21,038 nt of DNA from contig CANBAX010000004.1 of the NCBI GenBank assembly GCA_947366645.1, positions 1-21,038 of the forward strand. The letters run 5' to 3'. The position numbers and the translations under genes were made by a program. The stretch comes from an uncultured Clostridia bacterium. Its GTDB lineage: Bacteria > Bacillota > Clostridia > Christensenellales > UBA1242. Below, one piece after another: positions 14,098-21,038 of the stretch. Positions within the stretch are counted from its first letter, which is position 1. Each line of letters begins with the position of its first letter. The notes beneath the pieces are model-generated. The model made no database searches. It was not told where the DNA came from and worked only from the letters and a program-made list of their open reading frames with translations.

Positions 14098-16812
14098 ATG
14101 GCTATATTTCAAGTTTCAAAGAAGAATGAGAAAAAAAGTAAAAGAAATGTCAGAAAGATAGTAGGCTTTGTTTTGCTTGCCGTAGCATCGGTGTTTTTCT
14201 TGTTTTCAGTTACCGGCCTTTGGCCAGCATTCCAATATTTTCTTAGGGGGACGTTCGGGCTTTTTATCTATCCAATGTCTATACTCATGATGCTTATCGG
14301 CATAGCGCTACTTAATAATAAACACTATGTAATGAGTAAACGTTATGCAATATTCCTTTCCCTTTCCGTGGTATTTTTGCTTGCAATAATACAAGTTGCC
14401 ATAGTTGGGGACGCAGTAAACGCCGAAGGCAAAATGATGTCTTTTGGGGAATATTTGGCACTTTCCTATACAAAACAGGTATCAACAGGGGGGATAATTC
14501 TTGGACTTCTTACCACTCCAATGGTGGTTTGGCTCCGCCTTCCAGCAACCTATATAATCTTGTCGGTGGCACTTGTTGTCAGCCTAGCCTTTTTCATAGA
14601 ACAACTTTTAAGTGCAAAAAAGACTAATAAAGAAACCTCGCCCGTTAAAATACAAATCAAGGAAAGACGGGAAAGACAGAGTAAAGAAAGTGTTGTTAAA
14701 AAACCAAAAGAAGATATCAATGTCGTTCTTAACGGCCGTATTCAAGAACAACTTTCACGGGAGCAGATAGCCAAACAAAAACTTGGACTTTTGGCGGAAA
14801 CACAGCCAAAACGTGAATTTAAGGTGCAAGAGGAGAAAGACGAAAAAGTTCCTACAAATATGTCACTTAAAGAGTATCTCCTCACGCCTCCAAAGGTGGA
14901 TATCGACACATTTATGTCAAGAAATCGCCCACAAAAGGTGCAAAATGTCAATAAAAAAGAGGTGCAAGCCACCTTTGAGGAATTAAAAACCGAGCAAATC
15001 AAGCCCTCTCAATATGTTTTTGAAGAGGAGTATGGTGCGTATAATGAGCCACTTAAACGTGGAAACCTTCCAGAAATTGAGCCAGAACAACTTGTCAGCG
15101 AAGCGGACGATATTATAAAATCGGTGGCAATGCAGGAATTTTCACAAATGGAAATCACACCTGAAGAGCCAAAAGAGGAGTTAAGCCGTGATAATTTCAA
15201 CCGCGATAACTTTAATCGTGACCTAACGCGGGATACACTCAGCCGTGACCGAGGCTTCAACCGTGAAGAAAACACAAGGGAAAGATTAGGACAGGCACAA
15301 GAGGCAAGGTCAAGAAGGTTTGTGCCACTTGACGATGATGAGCCTAAAAACAAACCATATAAATACAATAAACCATCAATAGACCTTATTAAAACTCAGT
15401 CAGATGACCTAGGTATGCTTAATGATGAGGTGCCACTTAAACGTGTTGCACTTGAAAATGCACTTGAAAAGTTTGGTGTTCCAGCCAAGGTGCAAAGCGT
15501 AGTAATCGGGCCAACTGTCACACGCTATGAAATAGCAATGCCAGAGGGTATAAGCGTAAAGAAAATACTTTCACTTGATGCAGATATTGCGTATGCACTT
15601 TCCGCAAAAGGCGAGATAAGAATTGAGGCTCCAATTCCGGGGCGTAGTATTGTCGGCATAGAAGTGCCAAATAATAAGGTGGCAAAGGTCAGCATCAAAG
15701 ACGTACTTCAGTCTAAAGAATTCACTATGAGTCCATCACCCCTTGCTTTCACTTTAGGTAAAGATATCACTGGTGCTGTCAGGGTATGTAATCTTCAAAA
15801 AATGCCACACCTTCTTGTTGCAGGTACAACAGGCTCAGGTAAAAGTGTGTGCTTAAACTCAATTATTGTAAGTATACTTTATAAGGCATCACCAGAAGAT
15901 GTCAAGTTTATCATGATAGACCCAAAACAGGTAGAACTTTCTATGTATGAAGGCTTGCCACATATGGTAATTCCAAAGGTTATTACCGACCCAGTTAAGA
16001 CGGTAAATGCACTCCAATGGTCGGTAGATGAAATGGAAAGACGCTTTAATCTTATTAGTGAGGCTCGTGTAAGAAATATTGATGAATACAACCGCACTGA
16101 CGATGTAACAAGTGGCAAAAGGAAGAAGATGCCATATCTTGTTATAATCTTTGACGAGTTTGCCGACTTCATGCTTGTTGCAAAAAATGAAATTGAAGAT
16201 AAAATACGCCGTCTTGCGCAAAAAGCTCGTGCCGCAGGAATACACCTTATCCTTGCTACTCAAAGACCATCAACCGATGTTGTCACTGGTACAATTAAGG
16301 CTAACTTCCCAGCCCGTATTGCCTTCAAGGTCGCTGGTAGGGTGGATAGTGAGGTTATCATGGGTGCTACTGGTGCTGAGAAACTACTTGGCTATGGCGA
16401 TATGCTGTATAAGCCAACTGACTCTGCTCCAGCTCGTATTCAAGGTTGCTTTATTGATACTCCAGAAACAAAGGATATTGTAAATTATATTATTGAAAAT
16501 AATGAAGAGATAGTTGACGAAGAAGCCGCCAATGCAATTAACGGAATGAACAAAAATTCTGGAGGCGATGGCCAAAGTGATGGGGGAATGGACCCACTTC
16601 TTCCACAAGCACTCAAAATATGTATAGATGTCGGGGTTGCTTCAACTACCATGGTACAAAGGAAACTTTCAATAGGTTATCCACGTGCAGCAAGAATAAT
16701 TGACCAAATGGAGGAGCGAGGATATATTTCCTCTGCTGAGGGGTCAAAACAGCGTAGTGTTTATACAACAATAGAAGAATATTATGAAATATTTGGGGAT
16801 AACTATGACTAA
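14098..16812 (+). CDS. ftsK: DNA translocase FtsK/SpoIIIE
   Basis: A hexameric, membrane-anchored ATPase that pumps DNA during chromosome segregation at division (or into the forespore, if the host sporulates). The 904-residue protein has an N-terminal membrane domain with about four segments (20-175) and a long hydrophilic linker (about 180-445). The motor follows, with Walker A GTTGSGKS (576-583) and Walker B VIIFDEF (682-688). A C-terminal gamma winged-helix domain (833-904, QRKLSIGYPRAARIIDQME) reads the KOPS/SRS orienting sequences. The linker holds a short run of RDNFN-like repeats (363-392) rich in Arg, Asp and Asn. The family's fold and motifs are intact. Its end overlaps rimO by 8 nt, which suggests coupling. 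Confidence 0.97.
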   Translation: MAIFQVSKKNEKKSKRNVRKIVGFVLLAVASVFFLFSVTGLWPAFQYFLRGTFGLFIYPMSILMMLIGIALLNNKHYVMSKRYAIFLSLSVVFLLAIIQVAIVGDAVNAEGKMMSFGEYLALSYTKQVSTGGIILGLLTTPMVVWLRLPATYIILSVALVVSLAFFIEQLLSAKKTNKETSPVKIQIKERRERQSKESVVKKPKEDINVVLNGRIQEQLSREQIAKQKLGLLAETQPKREFKVQEEKDEKVPTNMSLKEYLLTPPKVDIDTFMSRNRPQKVQNVNKKEVQATFEELKTEQIKPSQYVFEEEYGAYNEPLKRGNLPEIEPEQLVSEADDIIKSVAMQEFSQMEITPEEPKEELSRDNFNRDNFNRDLTRDTLSRDRGFNREENTRERLGQAQEARSRRFVPLDDDEPKNKPYKYNKPSIDLIKTQSDDLGMLNDEVPLKRVALENALEKFGVPAKVQSVVIGPTVTRYEIAMPEGISVKKILSLDADIAYALSAKGEIRIEAPIPGRSIVGIEVPNNKVAKVSIKDVLQSKEFTMSPSPLAFTLGKDITGAVRVCNLQKMPHLLVAGTTGSGKSVCLNSIIVSILYKASPEDVKFIMIDPKQVELSMYEGLPHMVIPKVITDPVKTVNALQWSVDEMERRFNLISEARVRNIDEYNRTDDVTSGKRKKMPYLVIIFDEFADFMLVAKNEIEDKIRRLAQKARAAGIHLILATQRPSTDVVTGTIKANFPARIAFKVAGRVDSEVIMGATGAEKLLGYGDMLYKPTDSAPARIQGCFIDTPETKDIVNYIIENNEEIVDEEAANAINGMNKNSGGDGQSDGGMDPLLPQALKICIDVGVASTTMVQRKLSIGYPRAARIIDQMEERGYISSAEGSKQRSVYTTIEEYYEIFGDNYD

Positions 16813-18127
16813 AAAAGAACTTATGACAAGAAAATTATCTGCGATATCACTAGGTTGCGATAAAAATAAGGTAGACCTAGAAAAGATGCTTGGTAAAGTA
16901 AAAGATTATGGCATTGAGGTGGTATCACAGCCGGAAGAAGCTGATATTGTAATAGTCAACACTTGCAGTTTTATTCTTCCTGCTGAGGAAGAGGCCATTG
17001 GAAATATTATAGAAATGGAACAGCTTAAAAAACGCGGTGTAATAGAAAAACTGATAGTCAGCGGGTGCTTTCCGGAGCGTCATACAAGCGAACTTAAAGA
17101 TAATTTCCCCGAGGTAGATAGGTTTATGCGACTAAGGGAGAATTACGACATAGTCGGAATAATAGAAGAACTTTATGGTTTGGAAAAATCTAAACAAAAG
17201 CCAAGTTACAAACGTCTGCTTACAAGTTCAAGTTCTTATGCCTATTTAAAAATTGCGGACGGCTGTAATAATGTATGCTCATTTTGCACAATTCCAAGAA
17301 TACGCGGCCGCTTTGTTTCCACACCGATAGAGGAACTTGTGGGTGAAGCAAAAATGCTAGCCGATATGGGGGTAAAGGAACTTATCTTGGTGGCACAAGA
17401 CACCTCACGCTATGGGGAAGACTTGTATGGCAAAAATGCACTTATAGAGCTGTGTGAAAAACTAAGTAAAATCAAGGAAATTAAGCAAATAAGGTTGCAT
17501 TATCTCTATCCAGAAAAGGTAGATAAAACTTTGCTGGATTACATAATGAAAAACGATAAAATGTGTAAATATCTTGATATACCACTCCAGCATATTGATG
17601 ATGGTATTCTAAAAGATATGCGTAGACGTGCGAGCGAAGAGGAAACGCGGGAACTTGTAAAACTGATTAAAACCGAATACCCAGAGATTAAAATTCGTTC
17701 AACCTTTATAGTGGGTTATCCAAATGAAAGCATGGGTAAATTTAATAAATTGTGTGCATTCCTAAGGGAGGCGGAACTTGATTATGCGGGCTTTTTCCCA
17801 TATAGCCGTGAGTCAAATACAATAGCCTTTTATAAAAAGGGACAAGTTCCAAAGTTTGTCAAAAATTATAGATACAAAAAAATCACACAAATTCAGAATG
17901 AAATCTACACCAAAAAAGCAAAAGAAATGCTGGGACAGGAGTTTAATGTGCTTGTTGACAGCTTTGACGAAAGAACAGGCGAATTTCTATCTCACACCGA
18001 GTTTCAGTCACCAAATGTTGACTTTGGCGTAAGATTTGTTGAAAAAACGCCGGTACGCCTAGGAGATGAAGTCAGAGTAAAAATATATGACTTTGACGGA
18101 AGAGATTATAAAGGAGAGATGTTATGA
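16805..18127 (+). CDS. rimO: Ribosomal protein S12 methylthiotransferase RimO
   Basis: RimO is a radical SAM enzyme that adds a methylthio group to a conserved Asp of ribosomal protein uS12. With the start at 16805 the protein has 440 residues, the family norm. The N-terminal domain supplies Cys18, Cys54 and Cys88 for one Fe-S cluster (SLGCDKN, VNTCSF, SGCFP). The radical SAM motif CNNVCSFC gives Cys154, Cys158 and Cys161 for the other. ELILVAQDTSRYG and the C-terminal TRAM domain fit RimO better than MiaB. I prefer the ATG at 16805 because GGGGA lies 5 bases upstream; an in-frame ATG at 16784 has no such site and would extend 28 nt into ftsK. The usual Ser in VDSExM is Leu here. The end overlaps pgsA by 4 nt. 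Confidence 0.95.
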   Translation: MTKKELMTRKLSAISLGCDKNKVDLEKMLGKVKDYGIEVVSQPEEADIVIVNTCSFILPAEEEAIGNIIEMEQLKKRGVIEKLIVSGCFPERHTSELKDNFPEVDRFMRLRENYDIVGIIEELYGLEKSKQKPSYKRLLTSSSSYAYLKIADGCNNVCSFCTIPRIRGRFVSTPIEELVGEAKMLADMGVKELILVAQDTSRYGEDLYGKNALIELCEKLSKIKEIKQIRLHYLYPEKVDKTLLDYIMKNDKMCKYLDIPLQHIDDGILKDMRRRASEEETRELVKLIKTEYPEIKIRSTFIVGYPNESMGKFNKLCAFLREAELDYAGFFPYSRESNTIAFYKKGQVPKFVKNYRYKKITQIQNEIYTKKAKEMLGQEFNVLVDSFDERTGEFLSHTEFQSPNVDFGVRFVEKTPVRLGDEVRVKIYDFDGRDYKGEML

Positions 18128-18750
18128 ACACACCAAATAAAATAACCTTAGCAAGAATACTTTTAATTCCACTCGTTCTAGTGTTTTACCTAGTAAATAT
18201 ACCTTACGGTAAACTTATCAGTGCGTTAGTTTTCATATTCGCCTGTGCCACAGACTTTATTGACGGCATGGTGGCAAGAAAGACTAATCAAGTCACAGAT
18301 TTAGGTAAATTCTTTGACGCAATAGCCGATAAGGTGCTTATAATGACGGGTATGCTTCTTGTAGTTGCCTACCCAGTAACATCAACAAGCGTAATTGTAA
18401 AACCGCAATGGGTAGGTATTGTCTGCGTTACTATCATGCTTGCAAGGGAATTTATTATATCCGCACTTCGACAGATATCCGCTTCAAAAGGGGTGGTGCT
18501 TGCCGCAGATAAGGGCGGAAAAATTAAGACAATTTTCCAAGATGTAACAATTTCTTTGTATATGCTTTATGCTTTCTTTGTACAAGATATTTATCTAAAA
18601 CAAGAGATGGTTACAGAAGGGCTAAAACTTGGCAACACTATAATCGGAATAACTCTTCTTGTACTATTGGTAATTTCAACCCTGCTTACTATAACCTCAG
18701 GTGTAAGTTATATGGTACGAAATAAAAGGGTGTTTAAAAACGAAAAATAA
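18124..18750 (+). CDS. pgsA: CDP-diacylglycerol-glycerol-3-phosphate 3-phosphatidyltransferase
   Basis: PgsA makes phosphatidylglycerol phosphate from CDP-diacylglycerol and glycerol-3-phosphate, the committed step to anionic phospholipids. The 208-residue membrane protein carries the complete CDP-alcohol phosphatidyltransferase signature: Asp47-Gly48, Ala51-Arg52, Gly61, Asp65 and Asp69 with exact spacing, in the context DGMVARKTNQVTDLGKFFDA. Several hydrophobic helices are visible. The start NKITLARILLIPL is typical of PgsA. The ATG overlaps the rimO stop (ATGA), with AAGGAG upstream. Its place before cinA and recA is common in Firmicutes. Confidence 0.95.
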   Translation: MNTPNKITLARILLIPLVLVFYLVNIPYGKLISALVFIFACATDFIDGMVARKTNQVTDLGKFFDAIADKVLIMTGMLLVVAYPVTSTSVIVKPQWVGIVCVTIMLAREFIISALRQISASKGVVLAADKGGKIKTIFQDVTISLYMLYAFFVQDIYLKQEMVTEGLKLGNTIIGITLLVLLVISTLLTITSGVSYMVRNKRVFKNEK

Positions 18751-18766
18751 AAACAAAGGGTAAAAA

Positions 18767-19744
18767 ATGAATTATAAAGTTATAATTTTATCAAAAAAGG
18801 TACTAGACGGCTACGTTAAATTTGATTTAACAGCCTTTTTGGGACTTTTAGCTAAACATGCTTCAACACTTAGCGGTCTAACCATAACATCAAACCTAGA
18901 CTTTGAAGGTCAAGAAAATCTTATAATTTTCACTGAAAATAACGAACTCGATAATGTAATAATAGAAAATATCAATAAACTTGGCTCAAATAAAAAATTG
19001 TATAACGAACTTGCCGTAAAATTCACTAATAACGATAGAAAAATCATTTTTCTTCCGGTAGACATTGAATGGCAGGAATTATTGTCACAGATACTTGAAG
19101 AGGAGAGAGACGCTACTCGTAAACATTGTAAATTTCACCTATTTGGCACAAATCCACAAAGCGTAAATAAACTGCTTGAAGGGGTGGAAGGCATCTCCTA
19201 TCGCACCTATGGCGATAATCTTCTTACCGATGTATATCTTTCATATGAGGGCAGTGAAAGCCTAATCGACGATAAACAAGTAAAACTTGCCAGCCTGTTT
19301 CGCGATAATGTCTACAGCGAGAACGACCTTGGACTTAGCCAGATAGTATTTGAACTTTTGCGACTAAAAAATCTCAAACTTTCCGTTAAAGATAGTGTTA
19401 CAGGCGGTAAAGTGCTTTCAAGGCTTAATGAAGATAATGAAGGCTTTTCTTCTGTACTTAAAAAAGGGGAGATTATTGAAAGAGATGGCTCACTCGACGC
19501 TGAAAAGACATACTTAACCGCCTACAATTTTCTTAAAGATAGCGGAAGCGACATAGTGATAGTGCTAGACGGCGAATTTGATAAAAAAGGGCTATCAAGC
19601 ATAATCGCAGTTGGCGATAAAAATTCAATACTTGTATATAAGAATAGGTTTAATGCAAAAAGAAAGGAATGTTTAGAAATGGCCACCACCTGTGCCCTTT
19701 TTCATTTAACACGAAAATTAAGGCAAAATGATTTTGCATTTTAG
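18767..19744 (+). CDS. Degenerate CinA-like protein
   Basis: The position between pgsA and recA is that of cinA (competence/damage-inducible protein; nicotinamide mononucleotide deamidase plus MoaB-like domain), but the sequence is strongly diverged. It is 325 residues against about 410 usual. The N-terminal MoCF-like domain is shortened (about 1-112): the TGGLGPT loop is absent, and only KIIFLPVDIEWQELL (92-106) resembles the LLPGPPSEL segment. Residues 121-160 (FHLFGTNPQSVNKLL) match the middle KH-like domain. The C-terminal domain (about 188-319) keeps the outline, with SVTGG (210-214) in place of ESCTGG. The later conserved GIAGP loop is not recognisable. Deamidase and pyrophosphatase activities are therefore doubtful. 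The reading frame is open and has a ribosome binding site (AAAGGG), so this is a divergent gene, not an obvious pseudogene. Confidence 0.7.
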   Translation: MNYKVIILSKKVLDGYVKFDLTAFLGLLAKHASTLSGLTITSNLDFEGQENLIIFTENNELDNVIIENINKLGSNKKLYNELAVKFTNNDRKIIFLPVDIEWQELLSQILEEERDATRKHCKFHLFGTNPQSVNKLLEGVEGISYRTYGDNLLTDVYLSYEGSESLIDDKQVKLASLFRDNVYSENDLGLSQIVFELLRLKNLKLSVKDSVTGGKVLSRLNEDNEGFSSVLKKGEIIERDGSLDAEKTYLTAYNFLKDSGSDIVIVLDGEFDKKGLSSIIAVGDKNSILVYKNRFNAKRKECLEMATTCALFHLTRKLRQNDFAF

Positions 19745-19761
19745 ATAAGATTTGGTAAAAT
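19734..19761 (+). promoter_or_regulatory. Candidate recA promoter
   Basis: TTGCAT (19734-19739), a 16-bp spacer, then TAAAAT (19756-19761) with TG one base before it (19753-19754). It overlaps the stop codon of the CinA-like gene. No CGAAC-N4-GTTCG LexA box was seen next to it. Confidence 0.5.
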
Positions 19762-19781
19762 TAGATAAAGGAAGGAAGAAT

Positions 19782-20780
19782 ATGGAAAAGAAGGATAATA
19801 AGAAAGATGCACTTGCCGAGGCACTACTTCAAATCGAAAAGCAGTATGGCAAAGGTGCAATTATGAAACTTGGCGAACAGGCACATCAAAAGATAGATGT
19901 CATACCAACAGGTTGCCTTACACTTGATATGGCACTTGGAATAGGTGGCATTCCAAGAGGAAGAGTAATTGAAATATATGGGCCAGAATCCTCTGGTAAA
20001 ACCACAGTATCACTACATATAATTGCCGAGGCACAAAAACTTGGTGGCACAGCAGCATTTATTGATGCAGAACATGCTCTTGACCCTGAGTATGCTCAAA
20101 AACTCGGTGTAGACACTGCGGAATTACTTTTGTCACAACCAGATAATGGCGAGCAAGCACTTAATATTTGTGAAATGCTTGTAAAATCAGGCTCAGTAGA
20201 TATTGTAGTAGTGGACTCTGTTGCCGCACTCACACCTAAGGCAGAAATTGACGGCGAAATGGGTGATTCTCATGTCGGCTTGCAGGCAAGAATGATGTCG
20301 CAAGCGCTAAGGAAACTGACTGGCGTAATCAATAAAAGTAATACCACCGTAATATTTATCAACCAACTTCGCGAAAAGGTGGGCGTTATGTTTGGCTCAC
20401 CAGAAACCACCACTGGCGGAAAAGCACTTAAATTCTATGCAAGTATTCGCCTTGATGTAAGAAAGGTTGATACAATTAAGGACGGCGCTGACTTTGTAGG
20501 AAATCGTACAAGGGTGAAGGTAGTTAAGAATAAACTTGCTCCTCCATTCAAGACGGCAGAGTTTGATATCGTGTATGGTAAAGGCATTTCACAGGTTGGC
20601 TGCCTTGTAGACCTTGCGCTTGAAAAGGGTATTATTAAGAAGTCAGGCTCATGGTTTAGTTATAATGATGAAAAGATAGGTCAAGGTAAAGAGAATGTCA
20701 AAGATACCATTGAAAAGAATACCGAACTTTATAATGAAATCATGTCACTCGTCAAAGGCGAAACTCCAACTGAAGAATAA
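19782..20780 (+). CDS. recA: Recombinase RecA
   Basis: RecA forms filaments on single-stranded DNA, drives strand exchange and triggers LexA cleavage. With the start at 19782 the protein has 332 residues, slightly shorter than the usual 345-355 because the acidic C-terminal tail is short (ending GETPTEE). Walker A is GPESSGKT (67-74). Walker B is VDIVVVDSVAAL. The loop-2 segment runs from FINQLREKVGVMFGSPETTT to the following Gly-Gly-Lys. I chose 19782 because AAGGAAGG lies 7-14 bases upstream and the N-terminus then matches the family (DALAEALLQIEKQYGKGAIM). A TTG at 19752 would add ten unlikely residues. A strong terminator follows. Confidence 0.98.
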   Translation: MEKKDNKKDALAEALLQIEKQYGKGAIMKLGEQAHQKIDVIPTGCLTLDMALGIGGIPRGRVIEIYGPESSGKTTVSLHIIAEAQKLGGTAAFIDAEHALDPEYAQKLGVDTAELLLSQPDNGEQALNICEMLVKSGSVDIVVVDSVAALTPKAEIDGEMGDSHVGLQARMMSQALRKLTGVINKSNTTVIFINQLREKVGVMFGSPETTTGGKALKFYASIRLDVRKVDTIKDGADFVGNRTRVKVVKNKLAPPFKTAEFDIVYGKGISQVGCLVDLALEKGIIKKSGSWFSYNDEKIGQGKENVKDTIEKNTELYNEIMSLVKGETPTEE

Positions 20781-20806
20781 AAAAAGAGGTTTAACCTCTT
20801 TTTTAT
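20781..20806 (+). terminator. Terminator of recA
   Basis: AAAAGAGGTT (20782-20791) and AACCTCTTTT (20793-20802) form a perfect stem followed by T-rich sequence, directly after the stop codon. Confidence 0.88.
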
Positions 20807-20816
20807 TATTCCTATT

Positions 20817-21038
20817 GTCATTTCGACCGAAACGCAGTGGAGCGGAGAAATCTATTTCAACCAAAAAGTGCCTAAGGCACTGTCATTTCGACCGCAGCGG
20901 AGAAATCTATAAATCCAAACACCATGTCATTTCGACCTTTTCCATTATTGTCATTTCGACCGAAGCCCGTTTTTTCCGCCTTCTGTCATTTCGACCGAAG
21001 GGCTTCAGCCCGCAGCGGAGAAATCTTTTTCATAATCA
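20817..21038 (+). repeat. Repeat cluster D downstream of recA
   Basis: Units of the GTCATTTCGACC family start at 20817 (complete, loop AAACGCAGTGGAG, ends 20853), 20882 (complete, loop CAG, ends 20908), 20925 (half), 20950 (half with CCCGTTTTTTCCGCC filler) and 20984 (complete, GGGCTTCAGCCC loop, ends 21026). A small palindrome GTGCC-TAA-GGCAC (about 20869-20881) precedes the second unit; part of it recurs near 9910. The part 20943-21038 is the second copy of the 96-bp direct repeat and runs into the window edge, so the true repeat may be longer. No gene is seen. Confidence 0.9.

Noticed and set aside
16784..16804. Longer start for rimO inside ftsK
   Set aside because: No ribosome binding site in front of that ATG; the ATG at 16805 has GGGGA at the right distance and gives the usual N-terminus.
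19752..19781. Upstream TTG start for recA
   Set aside because: The Shine-Dalgarno sequence AAGGAAGG lies within this stretch, and the ATG at 19782 gives the standard RecA N-terminus.

Overview
This is a dense, AT-rich chromosomal window that reads like an uncultured member of the Bacillota (class Clostridia, possibly a Christensenellales-like gut lineage; this is an inference from gene order and codon use, not a database match). The supporting signs are the recJ-relA-hemZ run, rpsO followed by pnp and a YlxY-type deacetylase, the ftsK-rimO-pgsA-cinA-recA run, strong AGGAGG ribosome binding sites and TGn-extended -10 promoters. All genes lie on the + strand except one small XRE regulator.

Layout. 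(1) 1-1909: a promoter, a solenoid protein made of ten exact 17-residue repeats, and a putative 10TM metal exporter in one operon. (2) 1915-3270: a monocistronic gene for a Rho-derived protein that has lost its ATPase motifs, ending in a clear terminator. (3) 3289-3489: a 33-bp tandem array. (4) 3544-9446: recJ-relA-hemZ, translationally coupled by 4- and 10-nt overlaps; the RelA homologue has an intact synthetase but no recognisable hydrolase residues. (5) 9430-9872: rpsO with its own promoter and a structured leader. (6) 9905-10381: a 480-bp repeat cluster separating rpsO from pnp. (7) 10410-12538: pnp and terminator. (8) 12546-12889: another repeat cluster that shares a 134-bp block with the cluster before pnp. 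(9) 12901-14060: a minus-strand XRE regulator, a 16-bp palindromic operator, and a YlxY-like deacetylase homologue. (10) 14047-20806: ftsK, rimO, pgsA, a degenerate CinA homologue and recA. (11) 20817-21038: a fourth repeat cluster, whose last 96 bp copy the start of cluster 8.

Two themes stand out. First, one interspersed repeat family (GTCATTTCGACC ... GGAGAAATCT, an imperfect hairpin with a variable loop) fills nearly every long intergenic gap, always in the same orientation as the genes. Second, several proteins keep the fold and chromosomal place of a well-known enzyme but lack its key residues: the Rho-like protein, the RSH hydrolase domain, the YlxY deacetylase and CinA. No tRNA, rRNA, CRISPR array, transposase gene or prophage was recognised.
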